A stretch of 64,000 nucleotides of DNA from Collinsella sp. AM33-4BH (lineage in GTDB: Bacteria; Actinomycetota; Coriobacteriia; Coriobacteriales; Coriobacteriaceae). A program made the translations under genes and the position numbers. The stretch's first letter is position 1. Each line of letters opens with the position of its first letter. Of this stretch, positions 45,512-54,758 are shown piece after piece. Below the pieces are notes generated by a model. That model was not told the origin of the DNA, ran no database searches, and saw only the letters and a program-made list of their open reading frames with translations. The stretch lies in the NCBI RefSeq assembly GCF_003469205.1, contig NZ_QSIN01000002.1:272711-336710 (forward strand). Direction: 5' to 3'.

Positions 45512-46240
45512 ATGTCAACCCTTTCAACGCTGGAGGCAAACAGCCTCAAAGGCGCCCTCGAGGCGCTGCTGCTGGTGTCGAGCGACCCGGTGAGCGCGCC
45601 CGCGCTGGCAGGCGCGCTGGATATCGCCCCCGGCGAGTGCGCGTCGCTGCTCGCCGAGCTCAAGGTTGAGTACGAGGAGGCCAACCGCGGCTTTCAGCTG
45701 CGCGAGGTCGCCGGCGGCTGGCGCCTGTTCACGCATCCCGCCTACCATGACGTGGTCGAGGCCTACGTGCTGAGCTGGGACACGCAAAAGCTGTCGCAGG
45801 CGGCGCTCGAAACCCTGGCCGTCATCGCATACCACCAGCCCGTGACGCGCGAGGTGGTCAAGGGCATCCGCGGCGTCAACTCCGACGGCGTCATCGCGTC
45901 GCTCGTCGACAAGGGTCTGGTGCGCGAGCTCGGCCGCGACCCCCAGCGCGGTCAGGCGATCATCTACGGCACGACCAACGCCTTCTTGGAAAAGTTCGGT
46001 CTGCGCTCCACCCGCGACCTGCCCGATCTGGAGCAGTTTGCCCCCGACGAGCAATCGCGCCAGTTTATCCGCGAGCGCCTGAGCGGCCGCAGCATTCAGT
46101 CCACGCTCGAGGAGCAGGCCGAGGACCTGGACGAAGAGCGCGAACTGCTCGATACCGATGTTGAAGATGTTGAGGCAGTCGAGGACTTGGAAACCCTGGT
46201 CGTCGACGAGACCTCGGAGGATTTGCATGACGAGGACTAA
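45512..46240 (+). CDS. scpB: Segregation and condensation protein B
   Basis: 242 residues with two winged-helix domains: LKGALEALLLVSSDPVSAPALA at the start and the highly conserved QKLSQAALETLAVIAYHQPVTREVVKGIRGVNSDGV in pieces, then TTNAFLEKFGLRSTRDLPDL. The C-terminal tail is long and very acidic. It completes the SMC-ScpAB condensin. Confidence 0.93.
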   Translation: MSTLSTLEANSLKGALEALLLVSSDPVSAPALAGALDIAPGECASLLAELKVEYEEANRGFQLREVAGGWRLFTHPAYHDVVEAYVLSWDTQKLSQAALETLAVIAYHQPVTREVVKGIRGVNSDGVIASLVDKGLVRELGRDPQRGQAIIYGTTNAFLEKFGLRSTRDLPDLEQFAPDEQSRQFIRERLSGRSIQSTLEEQAEDLDEERELLDTDVEDVEAVEDLETLVVDETSEDLHDED

Positions 46241-46262
46241 CGAAGTAGGGGAGACGCGCGCC

Positions 46263-47192
46263 ATGGGCAACGCAGTACCCGCAACCGACGCACAGCCCGT
46301 CTATCCGCACACCATGCGCCTGCAGCGCTTTTTGGCGCGCGCGGGCGTGGCGAGCCGCCGTGGCTCGGAGGACCTAATGACCGCCGGCCGCGTGACCGTC
46401 AACGGCGAGGTCGCGACCGAGCTGGGCACCAAGGTCGACGTCGACTGCGACCATATCGAGGTCGATGGCATGCCCGTCAAGCTCAACCAGGGCGCCGTGT
46501 ACCTGATGCTCTATAAGCCGACGGGCTACCTCACCACCATGAGCGACCCTCAGGAGCGCCCTTGCGTGGCCGACCTGGTCCCCCGCGGCCGCTTTCCGGG
46601 ACTTTTCCCGGTGGGCCGCCTGGACCGCGACACCACAGGCCTTTTGCTCTTTACCACCGACGGCGACCTGTCGCAGGACCTGCTGCACCCCAGCAAGCAT
46701 GTCTATAAGACCTACCAGGCACTCGTTGACGGCCAGCTGTCCGACCACGATCTAGACCCGCTCCGCCGTGGCATCGAGCTCGACGACGGCCTGTGCCAGC
46801 CGGCAATCTGCCGCGTCATCAACGCGCGCGAGGCCGTGGCCGTGGCTCCACAAGGCGTCAAGCCCGGTACCACCGCCGTGGAGATCATCATCCGCGAGGG
46901 GCGCAAGAACCAGGTCAAGCGCATGCTGAGCAAGATCCACCATCCGGTAATCCGCCTGCATCGCTGCAACTTTGCCGGCCTTGAGCTCGAGGGCGTGGCC
47001 AAGGGCTCGTGGCGCGAGCTCACCGACCGCGAGGTGCAGATCCTCAAGGCCGGCGGCATCCCGCCCAAGCAGGCGAGCGCCAAGAGCAACGGCGGCAAGC
47101 CCCAAGACACGCCCGCCAGCCGCACGCGTCACCACGGCAGCCACGGCTCCGCACCCAAGCGCAACACCTACCGCGAGCGCTACACAGGCTAG
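46263..47192 (+). CDS. rluB: Ribosomal large-subunit pseudouridine synthase B
   Basis: 309 residues. An S4 RNA-binding domain (MRLQRFLARAGVASRRGSEDLM) leads to the RsuA/RluB catalytic domain with GRLDRDTTGLLLFTTDGDL holding the catalytic Asp, and EGRKNQVKRML. A basic, low-complexity tail of about 50 residues follows. The enzyme isomerises a uridine in 23S rRNA helix 89-93 in the RluB family. GGGGAG supports ATG 46263; ATG 46227 is possible. scpAB-rluB is a classic order. Confidence 0.9.
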   Translation: MGNAVPATDAQPVYPHTMRLQRFLARAGVASRRGSEDLMTAGRVTVNGEVATELGTKVDVDCDHIEVDGMPVKLNQGAVYLMLYKPTGYLTTMSDPQERPCVADLVPRGRFPGLFPVGRLDRDTTGLLLFTTDGDLSQDLLHPSKHVYKTYQALVDGQLSDHDLDPLRRGIELDDGLCQPAICRVINAREAVAVAPQGVKPGTTAVEIIIREGRKNQVKRMLSKIHHPVIRLHRCNFAGLELEGVAKGSWRELTDREVQILKAGGIPPKQASAKSNGGKPQDTPASRTRHHGSHGSAPKRNTYRERYTG

Positions 47193-47258
47193 GCAACCCG
47201 CCGCGCCCCAGCACCCGCGAACCATACCAGCACGTCAACCATCGAAAGGAAGCATTGC

Positions 47259-47945
47259 ATGATCGTCGCCATCGACGGCCCCGCCGGTTCCGGCAAGTCC
47301 ACCATCGCCAAGGAAATCGCCCGCCAGCTGGGCTTTAATAAGCTCGACACGGGCGCCATGTATCGCGCCGTCACCTTCGCCGCGCTCGACCGCGGCATCG
47401 ATCTGGACGACGAGGCGGCTATCGACGCCCTCGCCGAGCAGATCGAGATTCGCTTTACCAACGGTACCGGCGAGGACACGCGCCTGACCATTGACGGCCA
47501 GGACGCTTCGGCCGCCATCCGCACCCCGCAGGTCGACGCCAACGTGTCCAAGGTATCGGCCTATCCGGGCGTGCGCGCCGCCATGCTCATCCACCAGCGC
47601 CGCGCCGCCGAGGACCGCGATATCGTGGCCGAGGGTCGCGACATCGGAACCGTCGTGTTCCCCAACGCGCAGGTCAAGGTCTTCCTGACCGCCGACCCGC
47701 GCGAGCGCGCCCGCCGCCGCGTGCTGCAGCGTCACCAAAACGACGCCCAGCCGCTCACGCCCGCGCAACTCGAGGCCGAAGTCGACGAGACCCTCGACGC
47801 CCTCAAGCAGCGCGACAAGCTTGACAGCAGCCGCGAGGTCGCCCCGCTCGTGCCCGCCCCGGACGCCGTGCACGTCGACTCCACCGCCCACACCATCGAT
47901 GAGGTCGTCCGCATTATCGAGGACCTCATCAACCAAAGGAGGTAG
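47259..47945 (+). CDS. cmk: Cytidylate kinase
   Basis: 228 residues. Walker A GPAGSGKST follows the start, then LDTGAMYRAVTFAA, the CMP-binding region and EGRDIGTVVFPNAQVKVFLTAD. It phosphorylates CMP and dCMP with ATP. AAAGGAAG lies upstream of the ATG, and the next gene starts 4 nt later behind GGAGG. Confidence 0.95.
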   Translation: MIVAIDGPAGSGKSTIAKEIARQLGFNKLDTGAMYRAVTFAALDRGIDLDDEAAIDALAEQIEIRFTNGTGEDTRLTIDGQDASAAIRTPQVDANVSKVSAYPGVRAAMLIHQRRAAEDRDIVAEGRDIGTVVFPNAQVKVFLTADPRERARRRVLQRHQNDAQPLTPAQLEAEVDETLDALKQRDKLDSSREVAPLVPAPDAVHVDSTAHTIDEVVRIIEDLINQRR

Positions 47946-47948
47946 CCC

Positions 47949-48677
47949 ATGCGCCTGTTTAAACAGACGCCCGAGGATTACTACAACGCCCCCTACGCCG
48001 AGTTCCCGGCGCTCATCCGCGGCACCGTCGTGGTGGTCATGGCTATTCTGTGGGCCTTCTCCAAGCTCATGTGGCGTTGGAAGGTCGAGGACGCCGACCT
48101 GCTGTTTGAGCGCCAGGAAGGCCGCGGCAGCGTGGTCATCTGCAACCACACCTCGATGGCTGAGCTCTTGGCCGTGGAGACGGCGCTGTTCTTTGGCGGC
48201 CGCCGCATTCGCCCTATCTTTAAGTCCGAGTTCGCCAAGAGCAAGATTGTGCGCTGGGCTTTTAGCCGCGTTGGCGGCATCCCCGTGGAGCGCGGTACTG
48301 CCGATATGAAGTGCCTGCGCGCCGCCCAGCATGCGCTGCAGCGCGGCGAGGACGTCCTGATCTTCCCCGAGGGCACGCGCATCCGCTCGCGCGAGATCAA
48401 GCCAGAGGTCCACGGCGGCTTTGCGCTCATCGCTCAGATGGGCAAGGCGCCCGTCAACCCGCTCGCCATCTGCGGCTGGTCCGACATCACGCCCGCAGGC
48501 AAAAAGCTCATGCGTCCCAAGAAGTGCTGGATTCGTGCCGGCAAGGCCGTCGCGCTTTCGGACGCGCCGGCCGGGCTTAAGCGTACGGAGCGCCTGACTT
48601 GGTTTGAGTCCGAGGCCATGAACCGCGTCTACGCCATGCGAGACGAGCTGTGCGCCGAGCATCCGGGCAGGTTCTAG
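47949..48677 (+). CDS. plsC: 1-acyl-sn-glycerol-3-phosphate acyltransferase
   Basis: 242 residues. One N-terminal hydrophobic helix (ALIRGTVVVVMAILWAFSKL) precedes the acyltransferase motifs: CNHTSMAEL (the NHxxxxD/E motif, here with Glu), GGIPVERG and FPEGTRIRS. It makes phosphatidic acid at the membrane. PlsY and GpsA, the steps before it, are encoded 4 kb downstream in the same block. Confidence 0.88.
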   Translation: MRLFKQTPEDYYNAPYAEFPALIRGTVVVVMAILWAFSKLMWRWKVEDADLLFERQEGRGSVVICNHTSMAELLAVETALFFGGRRIRPIFKSEFAKSKIVRWAFSRVGGIPVERGTADMKCLRAAQHALQRGEDVLIFPEGTRIRSREIKPEVHGGFALIAQMGKAPVNPLAICGWSDITPAGKKLMRPKKCWIRAGKAVALSDAPAGLKRTERLTWFESEAMNRVYAMRDELCAEHPGRF

Positions 48678-48679
48678 CC

Positions 48680-49579
48680 ATGAGCGAGAACGTGACGAAC
48701 ACTGCCGTGACCGCGTCCGACCAGGCAACCGCGCCTACCATCGAGATCGCCGCCCACGCCGGCACTTGCTACGGCGTACAGCGTGCACTCGATATGGCGC
48801 TGGCCGCTGCGCCGCAGGCAGGGGAGTGCAATCAGGTCCATACCTTGGGTCCGCTCATCCATAACCCCATCGTGGTGCGCGAGCTTGCTGAGGCAGGCGT
48901 TGGTCTGGCAGAGACCCTGGACGACGCCGCATCGGGCACCGTGATCATCCGCGCCCACGGCGTGGTGCCGCAGGTGATCGATGCCGCTCGCGAGCGTGAC
49001 CTTAACGTCGTCGACGCCACCTGCCCTTACGTCAAGAAGGTCCACGTGGCCGCCGAGCGCCTGGTACGCGAAGGCTACCGCGTGATCGTCGTGGGCGAGC
49101 CGGGCCACCCCGAGGTCGAGGGCATCCTGGGCCACGCCGGTAATGACGCGCAGGTCGTGAGCTGTGCCGCCGACGCCAACGCCTTGTCGCTCAAGGGCAA
49201 GGTGGGTCTCGTCGTGCAGACCACCCAGACCGCGCAGAACCTCGCCGAGGTCGTGGCGAGTATCACCCCGCGCGTGCAGGAGCTGCGTGTGATCAACACC
49301 ATCTGCGCCGCCACGAGCGAACGCCAACAGGCAGCAGCCACACTTGCCAACCGCTGCGACTGCATGGTCGTCGTGGGCGGCAAGAACTCGGGCAATACCC
49401 GCCGCCTGGCTCAGATTTGCGCAGTCGCCTGCGAGCACACGCATCACATCGAGGAAGCTTCCGAGCTCCAGGCCGCGTGGTTTACCGACGCTCACCACAT
49501 CGGCATCACTGCCGGAGCCTCCACCCCGCAAGAACACATCGAGCGCGCCGTCGCGCGCATCAAGGAGCTTTGCCGCTAA
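48680..49579 (+). CDS. ispH: 4-hydroxy-3-methylbut-2-enyl diphosphate reductase
   Basis: 299 residues. Three Cys for the iron-sulfur cluster are present: AGTCYGVQRAL (Cys30), VDATCPYV (Cys115) and NTICAATSERQ (Cys209). The family His segments IRAHGV and GEPGHPEVEG and the TTQT, SGNTRRL stretches are also seen. It makes IPP and DMAPP in the last step of the MEP pathway. The ~20-residue N-terminal extension is unusual but modest. ATG 48680 follows the plsC stop by 2 nt. Confidence 0.93.
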   Translation: MSENVTNTAVTASDQATAPTIEIAAHAGTCYGVQRALDMALAAAPQAGECNQVHTLGPLIHNPIVVRELAEAGVGLAETLDDAASGTVIIRAHGVVPQVIDAARERDLNVVDATCPYVKKVHVAAERLVREGYRVIVVGEPGHPEVEGILGHAGNDAQVVSCAADANALSLKGKVGLVVQTTQTAQNLAEVVASITPRVQELRVINTICAATSERQQAAATLANRCDCMVVVGGKNSGNTRRLAQICAVACEHTHHIEEASELQAAWFTDAHHIGITAGASTPQEHIERAVARIKELCR

Positions 49580-49581
49580 CC

Positions 49582-51024
49582 ATGGACCAGACCGTACCCG
49601 CATATGCCGCCGAGGTGGCCGATTACGGGCGCAGCCGCGACCCCGAGCCGGGTGAGGGCGCGCTCGTAAAGAACGTGCGTCCCGAATCGCCCGCGTGGGA
49701 TGTGGGTATCGAGCCGGGCATGCGCGTGCTCACGGTCAACGGCGAGGCGCTCACCGACATGATCGTGTGGCTCTGGGAGGCCGACGATGATACCGTCGAC
49801 CTCGAGGTTTTCGACCCGCGCGACGGCACCGTCGCCCCCGTCGAGCTCGACCGCTTTCCCGGCGAGGATTGGGGTTTGGAGTTCGATGGCCCCATCTTCG
49901 ACGGCATGCGTACCTGCGTCAACGCCTGCGTGTTCTGCTTTATGACCATGCTGCCCAAGGGCGGCCGCTCCACGCTCTATATTCGCGATGACGACTACCG
50001 CCTGAGCTTTTTGCAGGGCAACTTTGTCACGCTCACGAACCTCTCCGACGAGGACGTGCAAAACGTCATCCAACGCAACATGAGCCCCATGAACGTGTCG
50101 GTCCACGCCGTGAGCCCCGACGTCCGCCGCCGCATGATGGGCCGCAACGCCCAACGTGGCATGGACGTGCTCGAGGCAATCATGGCCGCCGGCATCGAGA
50201 TTCATGCGCAGATTGTGCTGTGCCCCGGCATGAACGACGGCGAGGAGCTGGAAAAGACCCTGCGCTTTTGCGAGGAGCACGAGCAAATCACAAGCCTGGG
50301 CATCGTGCCGCTCGGCTTTACCAAGCATCAGAACCGTTTTAGCTGTTCCTACAGCGACAAGCCCGAGCTAGCGCGCGAGACCATTGCCATGATCCGTCCC
50401 TACCAGGACCGTGCCTTCGAGCGCTTTGGCCGCCACACCTTCCAGATGAGCGACGAGTTCTATCTGGACGCCGGCATCGATCCTCCCGAGGCAGACTTTT
50501 ACGACGGTTACCCGCAGTACTACGACGGCATCGGCATGATCCGCTCGTATCTAGACGAGACCGACGACGTGCTGGCTACCGATGCCGAGCGACTGGCCCG
50601 CGTCCGCGAGGCCATCGCCGCCCGCAGCCAGCACCTGCTGTGCCTCTCCGGCGCCAGCGCGCGCGACACCGTGGCGCGCTTTGTGGAGTCGCCGCATGGT
50701 CTCGCCGGCACTGTCACGGCCATCAAAAACCGCTACTTTGGTGGCAACGTGGACGTAACCGGCCTCATCGTCGCGTGTGACATTCTGGAGCAGCTGCCCC
50801 AAGATCTGTCGGGGGTTATGCTCTTTGTGCCTAAGCTCATGTTCAACGCTGACGGCATGACGCTTGACGAGTATCATCGTGACGATTTACTCGCAAGCCT
50901 TACCAGTCGCGGCGCCGAGGTCCATGTGGTATCGACCATGCCGCATGAGCTGCTCGATACCCTGGAGCATATCCTTGGCATTGTGCCCGCGGACTCTAAC
51001 ATTTCCACTGACCCTACCCATTAA
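49582..51024 (+). CDS. DUF512 radical-SAM protein with PDZ-like N-terminus
   Basis: 480 residues. An N-terminal PDZ-like part (ALVKNVRPESPAWDVGIEPGMRVLTVNGE in pieces) leads to CVNACVFC, a CxxxCxxC cluster at residues 112-119, then FLQGNFVTLTNL and SVHAVSPDVRRRMMG typical of DUF512. The C-terminal domain ends with the FGGNVDVTGLIVACDIL segment. The family sits next to der in many bacteria, as here; its reaction is not established. ATG 49582 starts 2 nt after ispH. Confidence 0.9.
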   Translation: MDQTVPAYAAEVADYGRSRDPEPGEGALVKNVRPESPAWDVGIEPGMRVLTVNGEALTDMIVWLWEADDDTVDLEVFDPRDGTVAPVELDRFPGEDWGLEFDGPIFDGMRTCVNACVFCFMTMLPKGGRSTLYIRDDDYRLSFLQGNFVTLTNLSDEDVQNVIQRNMSPMNVSVHAVSPDVRRRMMGRNAQRGMDVLEAIMAAGIEIHAQIVLCPGMNDGEELEKTLRFCEEHEQITSLGIVPLGFTKHQNRFSCSYSDKPELARETIAMIRPYQDRAFERFGRHTFQMSDEFYLDAGIDPPEADFYDGYPQYYDGIGMIRSYLDETDDVLATDAERLARVREAIAARSQHLLCLSGASARDTVARFVESPHGLAGTVTAIKNRYFGGNVDVTGLIVACDILEQLPQDLSGVMLFVPKLMFNADGMTLDEYHRDDLLASLTSRGAEVHVVSTMPHELLDTLEHILGIVPADSNISTDPTH

Positions 51025-51034
51025 AGGAGTGCAG

Positions 51035-52369
51035 ATGAAACCTATCGTCGCCGTCGTCGGACGCCCCAACGTGGGCAAGTCCACGCTCGTTAACCGCCTG
51101 GCCCAGACCTCGGACGCCATCGTCCATGAGTCCCGCGGCGTTACTCGCGACCGCTCGTATCACACGGCCGATTGGAACGGCCGCGAGTTCACCATCGTCG
51201 ACACGGGCGGTATCGAGCCGCTCAAGAGCGACGACGTCTTTGCCACGTCTATCCGCGACCAGGCCCTCGCCGCCGCCGAGGAAGCCGCCGTCATCCTGTT
51301 TGTGGTCGACGGCCGCACCGGCGTCACCGAGGAGGACGAGTCGGTCGCTCGCATGCTCAAGCGCTGCGACAAGCCGGTCTTTCTGCTGGTGAACAAGCTC
51401 GACAACCCCGAACGCGAGAACGACAGCATCTGGGAGTTCTATTCGCTCGGCATCGGTGAGCCCACGCCCCTCTCGGCCCTGCATGGCCACGGCACGGGCG
51501 ACCTGCTCGACGATATCGTGGCCCTGCTTCCGGAGGAAGAGGACGAGGTCGCCGCTGAGTTCCCCGATGCGCTGAACGTGGCCATCATCGGCCGCCCCAA
51601 CGCCGGTAAGTCCTCGCTGTTCAACCGCATCCTGGGCGCCGACCGCTCTATCGTGTCCAACATTGCCGGCACCACGCGCGACGCCATCGACACCGTCGTG
51701 GAGCGCAACGGCAAGCACTACCGCATGGTCGACACCGCGGGCATCCGCAAGAAGAGCACCGTGTACGAGAACATCGAGTACTACTCGATGGTCCGCGGCC
51801 TGCGCGCCATCGACCGCGCCGACGTGGCGCTGCTCGTCGTCGACGCCTCCGTGGGCGTTACCGAACAGGACCAGAAGGTCATGGGTCTTGCCATCGAGCG
51901 CGGCTGTGCCATCGTTGTGCTGCTCAACAAGTGGGACCTGCTCGACGACGACCGTAAGCGCGAGGCCTGCATGGAGACCATCGACCGCCGTCTGGGCGTC
52001 ATGGCTCCCTGGGCCCAGTACCTGCGCATCTCTGCCCTCACTGGCCGCAGCGTCGAGAAGATCTGGGCGATGGTCGACGCCGCCGAAAAGACACGCTCGC
52101 AAAAGATCAGCACCTCGCGCCTCAACACGTTCCTCACCGACCTGCGCGAGTTTGGCCATACCGTGGTGGACGGCAAGCGCCGCCTGCGTATGCACTACGT
52201 GACCCAAACGGGCGTCAACCCGCCGACGTTTACGTTCTTCGTCAACCACAGCGACCTGGTCAACGACACCTACCAGCGCTACGTAGAGAACCGCATGCGC
52301 TCGACCTTCGACTTTGCCGGCACGCCCATTCGACTCTTCTTTAGGAAGAAGGAGCAAAAGGATGCATAA
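51035..52369 (+). CDS. der: GTPase Der (EngA), ribosome assembly
   Basis: 444 residues with two Era-like G domains: GRPNVGKST with DTGGIEP, NKLD, and GRPNAGKSS with DTAGIRKKS, NKWD, then a KH-like C-terminal domain (RMHYVTQTGVNPPTFTFFVNH in pieces). It helps mature the 50S subunit. AAAGGAG precedes ATG 51035. The stop overlaps the start of plsY. Confidence 0.96.
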   Translation: MKPIVAVVGRPNVGKSTLVNRLAQTSDAIVHESRGVTRDRSYHTADWNGREFTIVDTGGIEPLKSDDVFATSIRDQALAAAEEAAVILFVVDGRTGVTEEDESVARMLKRCDKPVFLLVNKLDNPERENDSIWEFYSLGIGEPTPLSALHGHGTGDLLDDIVALLPEEEDEVAAEFPDALNVAIIGRPNAGKSSLFNRILGADRSIVSNIAGTTRDAIDTVVERNGKHYRMVDTAGIRKKSTVYENIEYYSMVRGLRAIDRADVALLVVDASVGVTEQDQKVMGLAIERGCAIVVLLNKWDLLDDDRKREACMETIDRRLGVMAPWAQYLRISALTGRSVEKIWAMVDAAEKTRSQKISTSRLNTFLTDLREFGHTVVDGKRRLRMHYVTQTGVNPPTFTFFVNHSDLVNDTYQRYVENRMRSTFDFAGTPIRLFFRKKEQKDA

Positions 52370-53045
52370 TCCGATTCTGCTGACCGCCATCTGCGCCGTG
52401 GTCTCGTTCTTTATCGGGGCGATTCCGTTTGGCCTGATCCTGGGCCGCGTGTTCAACCACACCGACATTCGCAAGGCGGGTTCCGGCAACATCGGCACCA
52501 CCAACGCCCTGCGCGTGGCCGGCCCCAGGGTGGCCGCGCTCACCCTGCTGCTCGACTGCCTTAAGGGCGCCATCTGTGTCCTTATCGCGCGCCCGCTCAT
52601 CGCGAGCGTGGGCTATGGCTTCCCCGTGAGCATCATGGCCCCCGGCGCCGCCGGCGACTGGATGCTTGGCGTCGTCTGCCTGGCAGCCGTGTGGGGCCAT
52701 ATCTTCTCGCCCTACCTTAACTTCCATGGCGGCAAGGGTATCGCAGTTGGTCTGGGTGTCATCCTCGCCTGGTACTGGCCTATTGGCCTGTCGCTGCTGG
52801 GCATGTTTATCGTAGCCGTCGCCATCACCAAGTATGTGTCAGTGGGTTCGCTTGCCGCAGCCATCGGACTTCCTATCGCTGCTTGCGCGGTCTTTCCGTA
52901 CAGCAGCCTAGGCCTCAAGTTCTGCATGGCGATGATCGGTATCACCGTGGTGTGGGCCCATCGCTCGAATATCCAAAAGCTCATGGCCGGTAAGGAGTCC
53001 AAGCTCTCGTTTACCAAGCGCGTCACCGAGCCCGACGATAAGTAG
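52362..53045 (+). CDS. plsY: Acyl-phosphate:glycerol-3-phosphate acyltransferase
   Basis: 227 residues with five or so membrane helices. Family motifs: GSGNIGTTNALRVAG, the HGGKGIAVGLG loop and a VWAHRSNIQKLMAGKE end. It acylates glycerol 3-phosphate, the substrate made by GpsA next door. Overlaps der by 8 nt. Confidence 0.95.
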   Translation: MHNPILLTAICAVVSFFIGAIPFGLILGRVFNHTDIRKAGSGNIGTTNALRVAGPRVAALTLLLDCLKGAICVLIARPLIASVGYGFPVSIMAPGAAGDWMLGVVCLAAVWGHIFSPYLNFHGGKGIAVGLGVILAWYWPIGLSLLGMFIVAVAITKYVSVGSLAAAIGLPIAACAVFPYSSLGLKFCMAMIGITVVWAHRSNIQKLMAGKESKLSFTKRVTEPDDK

Positions 53046-53054
53046 GAGAGAGTC

Positions 53055-54062
53055 ATGAATGTTGCGCTGATTGGCTCCGGCTCCTGGGGAACCGCCGTCG
53101 CCGGCCTCGCCGCCGAGCGAGCCGAGCGCGTGACCATGTGGGCCCACAGCGAGCAAACGGCCACCGGCATCAATGCCGAGCACCGCAATCCCCGGTATCT
53201 GGTGGACTACGAGCTGCCCGGCAACGTTGTCGCCGCCACGGACCTGTCGCAGGCGCTCGACGGCGCCGAGGCCATCATCTTTGCCGTGCCCTCCACGCAC
53301 CTGCGCAGCGTATGCCATCAGGCAGCACCCTTCATCGCCGCCGACACCCCGGCACTCTGCCTCACCAAGGGTATTGAGCCCGAATCCGGCCTGCTTATGA
53401 GTGAGGTCATCGCCAGCGAGATCGGCAACGAGCGGCGTGTGGCGGCCCTCTCGGGCCCCAACCATGCCGAGGAGATCTGCCGTGGCGGGCTTTCTGCCGC
53501 CGTCATCGCCAGCAAAGATGCGCAGGTAGGGGAGACCTTTAAGGAGCTGCTGCTGTCCACGGCCTTCCGCATCTACCTGTCGCAGGATATGACCGGTGTC
53601 GAGGTTTGCGGCGCTATGAAAAACGTCATCGCCATCGTGTGCGGCATCTCCGCCGGCTTCGGCGCGGGCGACAACACGCTCGCCCTCATCATGACGCGCG
53701 GCCTGGCCGAGATCAGCCGTCTGGTTCACGCCCGCGGCGGTCAAGCCATGACCTGCATGGGTCTTGCCGGCATGGGTGACCTCATTGCCACCTGCACCTC
53801 CGAGCATTCGCGCAACCGCACCTTTGGCTACGAGTTTGCCCACGGCGTCTCGCTCGACGAGTACCAGGCACGTACGCATATGGTGGTCGAGGGCGCCGTC
53901 GCGGCCCGCAGCGTCAGTGAGCTTGCCCGTTCACTGGGCGTAGACATTCCGCTCACCTTTGCCGTGGAGCAAACGCTCTACAACGGTGTTACTTTGGATA
54001 GGGCGCTCGAGATTCTCACCGATCGCGTCCCTTCTCAAGAGTTCTACGGACTCACCGACTAG
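53055..54062 (+). CDS. gpsA: Glycerol-3-phosphate dehydrogenase [NAD(P)+]
   Basis: 335 residues. Rossmann GSGSWGTAVAGLAAE, then FAVPSTHLRSV, the KGIEPESGLLMSEV stretch, LSGPNHAEEI and catalytic-Lys region GVEVCGAMKNVIAI. It reduces DHAP to glycerol 3-phosphate for PlsY. Confidence 0.95.
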   Translation: MNVALIGSGSWGTAVAGLAAERAERVTMWAHSEQTATGINAEHRNPRYLVDYELPGNVVAATDLSQALDGAEAIIFAVPSTHLRSVCHQAAPFIAADTPALCLTKGIEPESGLLMSEVIASEIGNERRVAALSGPNHAEEICRGGLSAAVIASKDAQVGETFKELLLSTAFRIYLSQDMTGVEVCGAMKNVIAIVCGISAGFGAGDNTLALIMTRGLAEISRLVHARGGQAMTCMGLAGMGDLIATCTSEHSRNRTFGYEFAHGVSLDEYQARTHMVVEGAVAARSVSELARSLGVDIPLTFAVEQTLYNGVTLDRALEILTDRVPSQEFYGLTD

Positions 54063-54080
54063 CGCAGAAAGGCTTCTACC

Positions 54081-54752
54081 ATGGGTTCCATTAAAATCGC
54101 TCCGTCTGTCCTTTCGGCCGACATGGCCAACCTCAAGGGCGAACTCGACAAGATCGCCGGTGCCGACTACGTGCACTTCGACGTTATGGACGGTCACTTT
54201 ACCGGCAACCTCACCTTTGGCGTTGACATCCTTAAGGCCGTCAAGCGCTCCACCGATGTACCGGTCGACGCGCACCTCATGGTGACGAACCCCGACGAGA
54301 CGGTCGATTGGTACGCCGACGCCGGTGCCGACATGATCACCGTGCACTACGAGGCTTCCACGCACCTGCACCGCACGCTCACGCATCTGCAGCAGCTCGG
54401 CGTCAAGGCCGGCGTGGTGCTCAACCCCGCCACCCCCGTGTGCGTGCTCGAGAGCATCATCGACGTCGTCGATATGGTGCTGCTCATGAGCGTGAACCCG
54501 GGCTTTGGCGGCCAGAGCTTTATCCCGGGCACCATCGCAAAGCTTCACGAGCTCAAGGCCATGTGCGAGCGCCACGGCGTGTCGCCCCTGATCGAGGTCG
54601 ACGGCGGTATCTCTTCCAAGAACATCGCCGAGGTCGTCAAGGCCGGCGCCAACGTGCTCGTGGCCGGCTCCGCCGTATTTAAGTCCGAAGATCCCGCTGC
54701 CGAGGTTGCGCTGCTGCAGAAGCTGGGCAACGAGGCCGCACAGGAGGCATAA
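54081..54752 (+). CDS. rpe: Ribulose-phosphate 3-epimerase
   Basis: 223 residues, TIM barrel. APSVLSADMANL, HFDVMDGHFTGNLTFG, DAHLMVTNP, LMSVNPGFGGQSFIP and EVDGGISSKNI are the family signatures, with the His and Asp metal ligands. It interconverts ribulose 5-phosphate and xylulose 5-phosphate. Confidence 0.96.
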   Translation: MGSIKIAPSVLSADMANLKGELDKIAGADYVHFDVMDGHFTGNLTFGVDILKAVKRSTDVPVDAHLMVTNPDETVDWYADAGADMITVHYEASTHLHRTLTHLQQLGVKAGVVLNPATPVCVLESIIDVVDMVLLMSVNPGFGGQSFIPGTIAKLHELKAMCERHGVSPLIEVDGGISSKNIAEVVKAGANVLVAGSAVFKSEDPAAEVALLQKLGNEAAQEA

Positions 54753-54758
54753 ACCCTT

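Noticed and set aside
47235..48728. A ~500-residue minus-strand open frame across cmk and plsC (and similar ones opposite der and coaBC)
   Set aside because: These are antisense shadows caused by high GC at third codon positions; the plus-strand genes have complete family motifs.
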